Both the position numbers and the translations under genes were made by a program. A stretch of DNA of 16,378 nt. Origin: a bacterium (GTDB taxonomy: Bacteria > Cyanobacteriota > Vampirovibrionia > Gastranaerophilales > Gastranaerophilaceae). The stretch covers positions 1 to 16,378 of the forward strand of contig SFZC01000035.1 of assembly GCA_004558955.1 (NCBI GenBank), given 5' to 3'. Numbering within the stretch: the first letter of the stretch is position 1; every line of letters begins with the position of its first letter. Of the stretch, positions 1-7,354 are shown piece by piece. Below the pieces are notes generated by a model. It was not told the origin of the DNA, ran no database searches, and worked only from the letters and a program-made list of their open reading frames with translations.

Positions 1-872
1 CTCAGTTAATTTATTTTTCAAAATCAATAAACAAATATTTAACTAACGGATATTATGTTATTCACACTGAAAATTTAAATAATGAACATTTAGAGATTTT
101 GAAAAATAAATTAACTGAGGACTTTTATTGGAAAGAAGATTTAGAAATTATTTATATATCCTTGTTTAAGGATGGTAATTTAAAAAATTTAAATGCACAA
201 AATATAAAATTACTAAATTATACAATGGCAAGTAGTTGTATATATTCTGATAAATTTAATTCTTTAGCTGATTGTGTTGAACATATTATATTAAGCGGTA
301 ATACCTTTAATTTGAATATTCAAAACAAATTTAGGAGTTTGGCCGCTTTTTATCAAGTATTCTCAAAACTTAAAAATAATATGGATATTATAGAATTCGA
401 CAATGGTAATTATATTAATTTTAAAAAATTAGAATCTGTTGGACTTAATAAAAATGATTTGTACGAATATCAAAATAAAGTTATTAATTATATTGGAGAT
501 AAATATTTTACAGTTATTTCACTTAAGAATGATGGCTTAAAATATGATAAATTAGATAAGTTAGGATTTGATGAATATTTTTATTCTTCAATTCTTATCA
601 ACAACCCCTCAATTCAATATAGAAAAATTAAAAATACATATTTGATGAAAAAGGGAGAAGAACAGTTTGAACTAAGTGATTTTCTAATATACATAATGGG
701 AAAACTTAGAAAAATTGATATTTATGATTTATGTGATTATATAAAAACACAATATGGTCTTGATATAAATCGATACAAAATAGTAGCAATAACTAAAGAA
801 TGTAGTTTGTATTACAATCAAATTACAGAAAAGGTATACATAGATTATGATGAATTTTATAATGAAATATAA
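1..872 (+). CDS. Unrecognised protein, 5'-truncated by window edge; first visible gene of the ParB/PLD-helicase operon
   Basis: The reading frame is open from base 3 to the TAA at 870-872 and has no ATG before base 99. A TTG at 99 has no good ribosome site, and the residues encoded before it look protein-like, so the true start probably lies left of the window. About 289 residues are visible. They are acidic, Lys/Asn/Ile/Tyr-rich and lack signal peptide or membrane segments. I recognise no family. The last ~70 residues alternate short helices and strands (IMGKLRKIDIYDLCDYIKTQ, then a Tyr-rich tail), which could be a winged-helix DNA-binding domain; this is a guess from pattern only. The stop is 15 bases before the ParB-like gene, which has its own strong ribosome site, so the two are probably cotranscribed. 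The likely role is as a partner of the ParB-like protein and the PLD helicase. Confidence 0.8.
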   Translation, partial: QLIYFSKSINKYLTNGYYVIHTENLNNEHLEILKNKLTEDFYWKEDLEIIYISLFKDGNLKNLNAQNIKLLNYTMASSCIYSDKFNSLADCVEHIILSGNTFNLNIQNKFRSLAAFYQVFSKLKNNMDIIEFDNGNYINFKKLESVGLNKNDLYEYQNKVINYIGDKYFTVISLKNDGLKYDKLDKLGFDEYFYSSILINNPSIQYRKIKNTYLMKKGEEQFELSDFLIYIMGKLRKIDIYDLCDYIKTQYGLDINRYKIVAITKECSLYYNQITEKVYIDYDEFYNEI

Positions 873-887
873 TGTTGGAGGTATTAA

Positions 888-2123
888 ATGATTATTAGCG
901 ACTTACTTAAAGAAGGTGTTGAAAAGAATTATGTTATTAAAACAGATCAACGTAAAAAATTAACAATCGAAGGACAGCCAATAGTTTATGATGTATATAA
1001 AATTGATTTAAATGCTTTGTATTACAACGATAAAAACGATAGAATTGCAACTTGGATTAGTAAATATAAAGCAGAACATAATAATGAGGAATTTAATACC
1101 AACGATAGAGAAAATTACAACAACATAATTCAAGAATTTATAGTTGATAGTAATCAGGGAGCAATTGATAGAACTCAATCCAATATTGATTTAATAGGAC
1201 AGCAAGAACCAGGAGTAGTATTAAATGACGGCAGAATAATTGATGGTAATAGGCGCTATACTTGTTTAAGAAGACTTAAAGAACACAATGCAATGGCTAA
1301 CGGATATTTTGAAGCCATAATATTAAACTATGATTTAAAGCATAATGAAAAACAAATAAAAATGCTCGAGTTATCTATTCAGTTAGGAGAAGATACAAAA
1401 GTAGATTATAACCCTATTGATAGATTGGTTGGTATTTATAATGATTTAATTGATAAAAAACTTTTAACTGTGAAAGAGTATGCTGATGCAACAAACGAAA
1501 AAACTTCTGAAATTGAAAAGAAGATAGAATTAGCAAATTTAATGGTTGATTACTTGGATTATATCAATGCTCCTTTGCAGTTCTATATTGCTCGTGAAAA
1601 CGATATTGAAGGTCCTTTACATGAAATATTAAGAGCTTTACATAAATGTAAAACCGAAGAAGAAGCAGATAATGTAAAGCAAATATTATTTCATGAATTG
1701 TTAATGCGACCAGAAGGCGATATGACAAGATATATAAGGAAAACAGCTGATAATCTTGTATCTTCAAAACATGCTGAAACATTTATAGAAGAAACTTTTG
1801 AATGTATTGAAGAAACTCAAAAAGAGTTGCTTGCCCCTGAAAACCAAAATTTAGATAAAAAAGAATTAATCAACAAGGTTCGAAACAACAGTAATGTTAA
1901 AGAAAAAATGCAAAAAAGCAGAACAAAAATAATTGAGAAAAATGATAGAGAAAAAATTATAAATGAACCGGTTGAACTTTTAAATAAAAGTATTGATATT
2001 GTTGAGCATATAGATACAAATATCTTCAAAAAATTATCTGATGACCAATTAGACGATGTTAAACAATCTTTATCAAGGTTGGAAAATATTGTTAATAACA
2101 TAAGAGTATCATTAGAGGACTAG
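888..2123 (+). CDS. ParB/sulfiredoxin-fold protein with HTH-like middle and helical C-terminus
   Basis: Starts at ATG 888, five bases after a strong ribosome site GGAGGT (877-882). 411 residues. Residues ~105-132 hold a ParB/Srx-like core with the signature VVLNDGRIIDGNRRYTCLRR, which resembles the G-x-x-R box (NTP/phosphate-binding) of ParB, KorB and DNA-modification-linked ParB-like proteins. Residues ~175-225 look like the helical HTH domain that follows this core in ParB proteins (LTVKEYADATNEKTSEIEKK). Residues ~290-411 are strongly charged and helical, suggesting a coiled coil or dimerisation region. In family members the core binds or hydrolyses CTP/ATP, or nicks DNA; which applies here cannot be read. 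No ParA lies beside it and it sits in an operon with a PLD-helicase (next ATG 2 bases after its stop), so a defence role is more likely than partition. Its product and the helicase are probably made in similar amounts. Confidence 0.85.
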   Translation: MIISDLLKEGVEKNYVIKTDQRKKLTIEGQPIVYDVYKIDLNALYYNDKNDRIATWISKYKAEHNNEEFNTNDRENYNNIIQEFIVDSNQGAIDRTQSNIDLIGQQEPGVVLNDGRIIDGNRRYTCLRRLKEHNAMANGYFEAIILNYDLKHNEKQIKMLELSIQLGEDTKVDYNPIDRLVGIYNDLIDKKLLTVKEYADATNEKTSEIEKKIELANLMVDYLDYINAPLQFYIARENDIEGPLHEILRALHKCKTEEEADNVKQILFHELLMRPEGDMTRYIRKTADNLVSSKHAETFIEETFECIEETQKELLAPENQNLDKKELINKVRNNSNVKEKMQKSRTKIIEKNDREKIINEPVELLNKSIDIVEHIDTNIFKKLSDDQLDDVKQSLSRLENIVNNIRVSLED

Positions 2124-2124
2124 T

Positions 2125-4674
2125 ATGTTTAAACAAATTCCTCTTAAACCTGTATATTATGCACGAGAAAATAATATACTAAAAGAATTTTATATACCTG
2201 TTATGAAAGATTCTATTGTATATGATAGGGCTAGTGCGTATTTTTCAACCAAAGCTTTATGTGATTGTGCTGAGGGAATTGAATACGTTGCACTTAATAA
2301 AGGACAAATCCGTATTATTTTATCAGAAGATATAGAGGAAGATGATTTTAAGAAAATCAAACTTGGATATGACTTAAAAGCTAAATTAAATCAAGGGTTG
2401 ATTTCGAAACTTGAACTAATTGAAAAAACGGATGATAACATTAGAATTTATTCTAATCTTGCATATTTAATTGCAGAAGGTTTTGTTGATATAAAAATCG
2501 CATTTATGCGAAAAGGAACTTTTCACTACAAATTCGGAGTATATATTGATGTAGAGGGGAATGAAATAACCTCATGTGGCTCTGATAATTTAACAGATGC
2601 AGCTATACACAGAAATGGTGAATCTTTTGGTATTACTTGTAGTTGGCTCTGTTCAGAATTTGATTATGGGAAAATTGCAAATAATAAAGAAAAATTTGAA
2701 AATTTATGGAATAACAAAGATACAGAAGCGATTGTATTAAAAGTAGATGATGTTGTTTTAAAAGAAATAATAAAATATAACAAAGGTAAATTAATTATGG
2801 ATAATGCTTTTCTTAAAGAGAATTGTTTTATATTAGATTACGAAAATGAAAGATTAGTTGGTATAAATAAACTTGAACAAAATATAGAGTTTAATGTCTT
2901 CAATAAAATACATCTTAGAAGGTTTGTCGACAGTTGTATTGGTAATAAAGTGGCATTCAAAGAAAATTTATCATATGTTGATTTCGAAAAAATTATTAAT
3001 TTGTTTAAAAATAAACTTCCTAATGTTTCTTTGTTTACAACGGCTTCTCTTGATGAATATATTACTAGTAAACAGATGTACTTAAATGATAGAAAGGATT
3101 TAGGTATTCAGATAAAATTAAAAGATGATTTATGTAAAAATGAACTAGAAAAATACAGATTAATCCTAGCAAAAACAATGACTCGTCAATTAAGAGAACA
3201 ACAGTTATGGGATTCTTTTTATATGTGTAAAATGAAGAAATGCAGTAATTTTTCTGTCCCAGGTTCCGGTAAAACATCTTCTGTACTCGGAGTTTTTGCA
3301 TACTTACAAGATTGCGGGAATGTAGATAGAATTGTTGTTATTTGTCCTAAAAATGCTTTTGAATCTTGGAAAAACGAGTTTAACATATGCTTTAGGGGCA
3401 AACAAGAACTAAAATGCTTTGATATTCAAAGCAACGATTCTTCTCAACAAAAACATTATTTGTTGAATTATGAATATAATCAATATAATCTATTTCTTTT
3501 TAACTATGAATCTCTTAATGCATATAAGCAAGAAATTAAAAACCTAGTCAATAAAGGGACATTGCTCGTATTTGACGAAGTCCACAAAGCAAAGGGGATA
3601 AATGGAGAGCGTGCTACAAATTCAATAGAAATTGCTAAAGATGCAAATTACGTAATAACTATGACGGGGACACCGATTCCTAATTCATACTTAGATATTT
3701 ATAACAATTTGCATATTTTATATCCGAACGAATACGATAGTTTCTTTGGTTTCAAGGAACAACTTTTGAAAAATCCAAATGAATCCGAAAGGAATCTGAT
3801 AAACGATAGAATTAAGCCATTTTATTGCAGAACTTCAAAGGAACAGTTATGCGTACCTCCAGCAAATCAAGATATATTCTACTTAGAAGATGCAACAAGT
3901 AATGAAAATAGAGCTGCTGAAATATTATATTCTAAGTATCAAAGAAATAAATTTGCACTAATAATCAGGCTTTTACAGTTAGAATCTTGTCCTGAATTAT
4001 TATTAGAGAAATTGGATTTTAGCGAGTTTAGAGATATTTTAGATATTTCAATAGAACCTGATGAATTAGATTATTCTGATGCCTCAAGTGAACTTAAAGA
4101 TATTGTTCAAAACATTAAAACAACTGTAAAAACGAAAAAATGTATTCAATTGGTACAAAATTTATATAATGCAAATAAACCAGTTATTATTTGGACTTTA
4201 TTTAGAAAATCAATTTCAAATTTAAGAACATTGCTTAATGAAATCGGTATTCCATCAGAAGAAATTACGGGTGGAACATCAATGGAAGATAGGAAAATAA
4301 TATTAGATAAATTCTTAAACAATGAAATTAAAGTATTAATTACAAATCCTCAAACGCTTGCTGAATCAGTGTCATTACATTCAATATGCCATGATGCTAT
4401 TTATTATGAGTATAGCTATAACTTGGTTCATTTATTGCAATCTAAAGATAGAATTCACCGTTTAGGATTACCGGATAATCAATACACTCAATATTACTAT
4501 TTGCAAACATTATTTAAAATTAATGATATTGATTACTCATTAGACGAAATGATATATGACCGTTTAAAATTAAAGGAACATATAATGCTAGAAGCTGTAG
4601 ATGATGGCAAACTTGAAAGAGTCTTTACAGAACAAGAAGATATTGACGCAATATTCAAAAAATTAAATATCTAA
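2125..4674 (+). CDS. PLD-family nuclease domain fused to SNF2-type DNA helicase/translocase
   Basis: 849 residues, starting at ATG 2125 after GAGGA (2115-2119), whose ribosome site lies inside the preceding gene. The N-terminal ~230 residues form a phospholipase-D-like domain with one HKD-type motif: His134-x-Lys136, Asp142, then Gly152-Ser153-x-Asn155. One motif per chain implies a dimeric active site, as in the PLD nucleases of DISARM or BfiI. Residues ~345-810 form a superfamily-2 SNF2-like motor: Walker A VPGSGKTS (378-385), motif II DEVHK (484-488), motif III TGTP (514-517), motif VI QSKDRIHRLG (772-781). Expected role: ATP-driven translocation on DNA coupled to phosphodiester cleavage. 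It is the last gene of the + operon and its final 12 bases overlap the end of the convergent endonuclease gene. All motor motifs and the HxK look intact. Domain assignment is firm; biological role (phage defence) is inferred from context. Confidence 0.92.
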   Translation: MFKQIPLKPVYYARENNILKEFYIPVMKDSIVYDRASAYFSTKALCDCAEGIEYVALNKGQIRIILSEDIEEDDFKKIKLGYDLKAKLNQGLISKLELIEKTDDNIRIYSNLAYLIAEGFVDIKIAFMRKGTFHYKFGVYIDVEGNEITSCGSDNLTDAAIHRNGESFGITCSWLCSEFDYGKIANNKEKFENLWNNKDTEAIVLKVDDVVLKEIIKYNKGKLIMDNAFLKENCFILDYENERLVGINKLEQNIEFNVFNKIHLRRFVDSCIGNKVAFKENLSYVDFEKIINLFKNKLPNVSLFTTASLDEYITSKQMYLNDRKDLGIQIKLKDDLCKNELEKYRLILAKTMTRQLREQQLWDSFYMCKMKKCSNFSVPGSGKTSSVLGVFAYLQDCGNVDRIVVICPKNAFESWKNEFNICFRGKQELKCFDIQSNDSSQQKHYLLNYEYNQYNLFLFNYESLNAYKQEIKNLVNKGTLLVFDEVHKAKGINGERATNSIEIAKDANYVITMTGTPIPNSYLDIYNNLHILYPNEYDSFFGFKEQLLKNPNESERNLINDRIKPFYCRTSKEQLCVPPANQDIFYLEDATSNENRAAEILYSKYQRNKFALIIRLLQLESCPELLLEKLDFSEFRDILDISIEPDELDYSDASSELKDIVQNIKTTVKTKKCIQLVQNLYNANKPVIIWTLFRKSISNLRTLLNEIGIPSEEITGGTSMEDRKIILDKFLNNEIKVLITNPQTLAESVSLHSICHDAIYYEYSYNLVHLLQSKDRIHRLGLPDNQYTQYYYLQTLFKINDIDYSLDEMIYDRLKLKEHIMLEAVDDGKLERVFTEQEDIDAIFKKLNI

Positions 4675-6027
4675 AACTTGTTCTAATACATACTTATTAT
4701 TCAGCCAAAAGCATTGTTTTGTTAGTTCTCTGCCGTCAGGAAGTTTGTATGTATCAGCTTTATTTTGCCCGTGTGGTCTTACGTGGCTTACTTTGTTAAA
4801 AGATTGTCCCGGCAAGTTATTAAAATCACGTCCGTTTTTATTTGTTATTTTAACGCCTTCTTTAATTACCTTAACTGTTTCATCCCAAACTTTATGGACT
4901 TCTTCAATGTCGGCTACCGGCATGTTCCAAAATTTAACATTATCCAGATATAATTCGTTATTTTTATCAAACTTGAATATGATAAACATAAATTTTGTAG
5001 AAGAAAACAGGTTATATATAAATGAATCTTCCCATTCTTCTTTAATAATATCGGTAAATTTAAAGGTTGGGAAAGACATACTTTCCTTAATATTTTTATC
5101 ACCAAAGTTTACACGTATTGTTTTAGGAACAATATTTGCTTTTCTGAATTCTTCTGTTGCTGCAATATTTCCTTTTATACCCAAAATAGAAGCTATAATT
5201 CTTTCATTAACATTCTTCATTGCAGGGTTTAATTTAAATTCTTTGATTAATTCCTTTTGTGATTTACCGAAATATGGTTTGATTTTGTTTATAATATAAT
5301 TTTCAAAACCTTGTTTTTCAAGTTGTTTTTCATTATCAATAACGGATTCTTCTTTGTCCTGATTCAAGACATAATTATTCAGAATATATGTCATGTAAGA
5401 TTGTTTAAGAGAATATGCTCTTTGATTAGCTTTGATAGTATTAAAAGGTTGTGGCCTTAAATCTTTTTCTCCACCTGCGCCTTTACGGCAAGCTCCGAGA
5501 TATAAGGTGTCTCCTTCTGATAATTCATGAGCTTTACCCTCTCTTATTTTTTGAACAATCTTTTCCCAATCCTGTTTTATAACAATTAAATCTTTTTCCG
5601 GATATTCATATAAAAGAGTTTCCAATATTTTAAAATCAGTAACCGAAACATCTTTAAAATATTCATAATACATCAATAAAAGTGTTTTATTCTTATGCCA
5701 AAAGCTGCTATCCTCGAAAGACTTATTAACTTCTGTCATATAGTCAATTATATTTAATACAAGCCTTTCTTTTGCTACATATTTATTTGACTTATTTTTT
5801 ATGCACGGGGTAACCTTTAATTCAACACCTAATTCAATAAAATCAGCTTCTGCACGGCTGTTTACTTTTCTTTCAAACCAACATTCTTCAAACATTTGCC
5901 CAACGTTACCTTTATTTTTTGCGGTTCCAAGTCTTCCCGTCGTGTCAATTTTACCGAAAGGAATGTTTATAGCTTCTTTAGATCTTTTTAATAATTCCGC
6001 TTTTGAATTGTAACGTTTTTCTTGCAT
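4663..6027 (-). CDS. Type II restriction endonuclease, Sau3AI/MutH family, predicted GATC-specific
   Basis: I place the start at ATG 6027 (454 residues), because a GGGGTGG ribosome site lies 5-6 bases upstream; a GTG at 6036 in the same frame would add three residues but sits inside that site. The N-terminal half carries the MutH/Sau3AI catalytic core: Glu47, then Asp62 and Glu69-x-Lys71 in EADFIELGVELKVTP, followed by the family-typical AKERLVLNIIDYM. The C-terminal half ends in a second MutH-like domain (conserved stretches around LPGQSF, RPHG and QCFWLN), matching the two-domain layout and ~490-residue length of Sau3AI. Sau3AI cuts before G in GATC and is blocked by C5-cytosine methylation, fitting the divergent methyltransferase. 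The 3' end overlaps the helicase gene tail-to-tail. Target specificity is predicted from family and supported by scarcity of GATC in the window. Confidence 0.93.
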   Translation of the reverse strand: MQEKRYNSKAELLKRSKEAINIPFGKIDTTGRLGTAKNKGNVGQMFEECWFERKVNSRAEADFIELGVELKVTPCIKNKSNKYVAKERLVLNIIDYMTEVNKSFEDSSFWHKNKTLLLMYYEYFKDVSVTDFKILETLLYEYPEKDLIVIKQDWEKIVQKIREGKAHELSEGDTLYLGACRKGAGGEKDLRPQPFNTIKANQRAYSLKQSYMTYILNNYVLNQDKEESVIDNEKQLEKQGFENYIINKIKPYFGKSQKELIKEFKLNPAMKNVNERIIASILGIKGNIAATEEFRKANIVPKTIRVNFGDKNIKESMSFPTFKFTDIIKEEWEDSFIYNLFSSTKFMFIIFKFDKNNELYLDNVKFWNMPVADIEEVHKVWDETVKVIKEGVKITNKNGRDFNNLPGQSFNKVSHVRPHGQNKADTYKLPDGRELTKQCFWLNNKYVLEQVLDI

Positions 6028-6046
6028 AGTTACCACCCCGCTGATT

Positions 6047-6060
6047 TTATGGTATCATAA
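6047..6060. promoter_or_regulatory. Inverted repeat holding overlapping divergent extended -10 promoters of endonuclease and methyltransferase
   Basis: TTATG-GTAT-CATAA is a perfect 5-bp inverted repeat with a 4-base spacer, in the gap between the divergent starts (6027 and 6079). On the + strand it contains TGGTATCAT (6050-6058), an extended -10 (TGn plus TATCAT) about 20 bases before the methyltransferase ATG. On the - strand TGTTATGAT (6062-6054) is another extended -10, with the -10 hexamer overlapping the first by five bases. Neither has a convincing -35 box. Two polymerases could not occupy both at once, which would set the restriction/modification balance. The motif matches are direct; promoter activity is inferred. 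Confidence 0.5.
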
Positions 6061-6078
6061 CAATGGAGTAATACAAGA

Positions 6079-7335
6079 ATGTTAAGTCGTGGGAAGAAAA
6101 TAAGAGTAGTTGAATTATTCGCTGGCGTAGGAGGTTTCAGGGTAGGCCTTGAAAGAAGCTCTGATTTGTTTGAAACAATTTGGGCTAATCAATGGGAACC
6201 GGGAAGAAAATCTCAATACGCCTATGATTGCTATGCTAAAAATTTTGGTGAAAATCATAATTGCATAAATGAGGATATTGCATTAGTTAAAGACCAAATC
6301 CCTGAGCATGACTTACTTGTTGGTGGTTTTCCATGCCAGGATTACTCTGTTGCAAAAACAGGTGCAAAAGGTATTCAAGGCAAAAAAGGTGCTTTGTGGT
6401 GGGATATTAGAGATATTGTAGAAGCCAAAAGACCTAAATATATTTTGCTTGAAAATGTGGATCGCTTATTAAAATCTCCTGCAAAACAAAGGGGGAGAGA
6501 TTTTGGCATAATCTTAAGATGTTTATCTGACTTAGGTTATGCAATAGAGTGGCGTGTAATAAATGCTGCTGAATATGGCTGTGCACAGAGACGCCGTAGA
6601 ACATTCATTTTTGCGGTAAATGAATCAACTGATTTTTATAATCATTTAGCAAATGAAGATAAGTTTAATATCATAACTAAAAATGGATTTTTTGCCGGAG
6701 AATTTCTAATTGATAAAACAAATTTAAGTATCAACAATATGGAAATTTATACAATTTCACAGGATAAATACAAGACTCTTGATGTATTCTCTGACAAATT
6801 TGCTGCAAGGTTTAGTAATTCAGGTGTTTGTGTAAATGGGAAAGCATACACAATGGAAACAACACCAATAATGCAGACGCCGAAGACATTAAACGAAATC
6901 TGTGAAGACGGTGTCGTTGATAAGAGATTTTTCTTGAATGGCAGTACAGAAAAATGGCAATACTTGAAAGGTGCTAAGCGCGAAGAAAGACGGCGCCCCA
7001 ACGGTGAAATATATTACTACACAGAAGGTTCTATGTCTTTTCCTGATAGAATGGATTTGCCAAGCAGAACAATGCTTACAAGCGAATCTTCTTTGAATAG
7101 AAGTACGCATGTTATTATTGATAAGTTATCACAACATTTAAGATTATTAACTCCAACAGAATGCGAAAGACTTAACGGATTTAAAGACGGTTGGACCGAT
7201 ACTGGTATGCCTGAAAAATTCAGATATTTCGTAATGGGTAATGCTCTTGTTGTTCCTTTAATTGAAAGAATGGGTTCGAGAATTTTGAGCATTATGGATT
7301 GCGTAGATGCTGTTCAAGAGTATGCAATAGTATAA
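6079..7335 (+). CDS. DNA C5-cytosine methyltransferase, predicted to modify GATC
   Basis: 418 residues from ATG 6079, with GGAG at 6065-6068 as ribosome site. All main C5-methyltransferase motifs are present in order: motif I FAGVGGF (14-20, AdoMet binding), motif IV GGFPCQDYS (82-90) with catalytic Cys86, motif VI ENV (125-127), motif VIII QRRRR (170-174), a target-recognition region at about 230-350, and motif X with MGNALVVPL (~386-394). The protein transfers a methyl group to carbon 5 of cytosine in the recognition site. Pairing with a Sau3AI-type endonuclease and the length (close to that of M.Sau3AI) point to GATC with the C methylated. There is no N-terminal HTH extension of the kind used by self-repressing C5 methyltransferases, so any autoregulation would have to act through the promoter. 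It is followed after 19 bases by the OLD-type gene, probably in one transcript. Confidence 0.95.
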   Translation: MLSRGKKIRVVELFAGVGGFRVGLERSSDLFETIWANQWEPGRKSQYAYDCYAKNFGENHNCINEDIALVKDQIPEHDLLVGGFPCQDYSVAKTGAKGIQGKKGALWWDIRDIVEAKRPKYILLENVDRLLKSPAKQRGRDFGIILRCLSDLGYAIEWRVINAAEYGCAQRRRRTFIFAVNESTDFYNHLANEDKFNIITKNGFFAGEFLIDKTNLSINNMEIYTISQDKYKTLDVFSDKFAARFSNSGVCVNGKAYTMETTPIMQTPKTLNEICEDGVVDKRFFLNGSTEKWQYLKGAKREERRRPNGEIYYYTEGSMSFPDRMDLPSRTMLTSESSLNRSTHVIIDKLSQHLRLLTPTECERLNGFKDGWTDTGMPEKFRYFVMGNALVVPLIERMGSRILSIMDCVDAVQEYAIV

Positions 7336-7354
7336 ATAAACTAATGAGGGGAAT

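Noticed and set aside
888..2123. Plasmid or chromosome partition ParB
   Set aside because: No ParA beside it, no centromere-like repeats nearby, and the operon partner is a motor-nuclease.
888..4674. Dpd 7-deazaguanine DNA modification system
   Set aside because: ParB-like, SNF2 and PLD parts are shared in kind, but no transglycosylase (DpdA) or queuosine-type synthesis gene is visible.
4745..5299. 184-codon open frame on the + strand
   Set aside because: It lies wholly antisense to the endonuclease gene, which has clear catalytic motifs; composition is Ser/Leu/Phe-rich as expected for a shadow frame.
2125..7335. DISARM system (PLD, helicase, C5 methyltransferase)
   Set aside because: No DUF1998 (DrmB) gene, PLD and helicase are one fused protein, and the methyltransferase pairs with a Sau3AI-type endonuclease in its own divergent locus.
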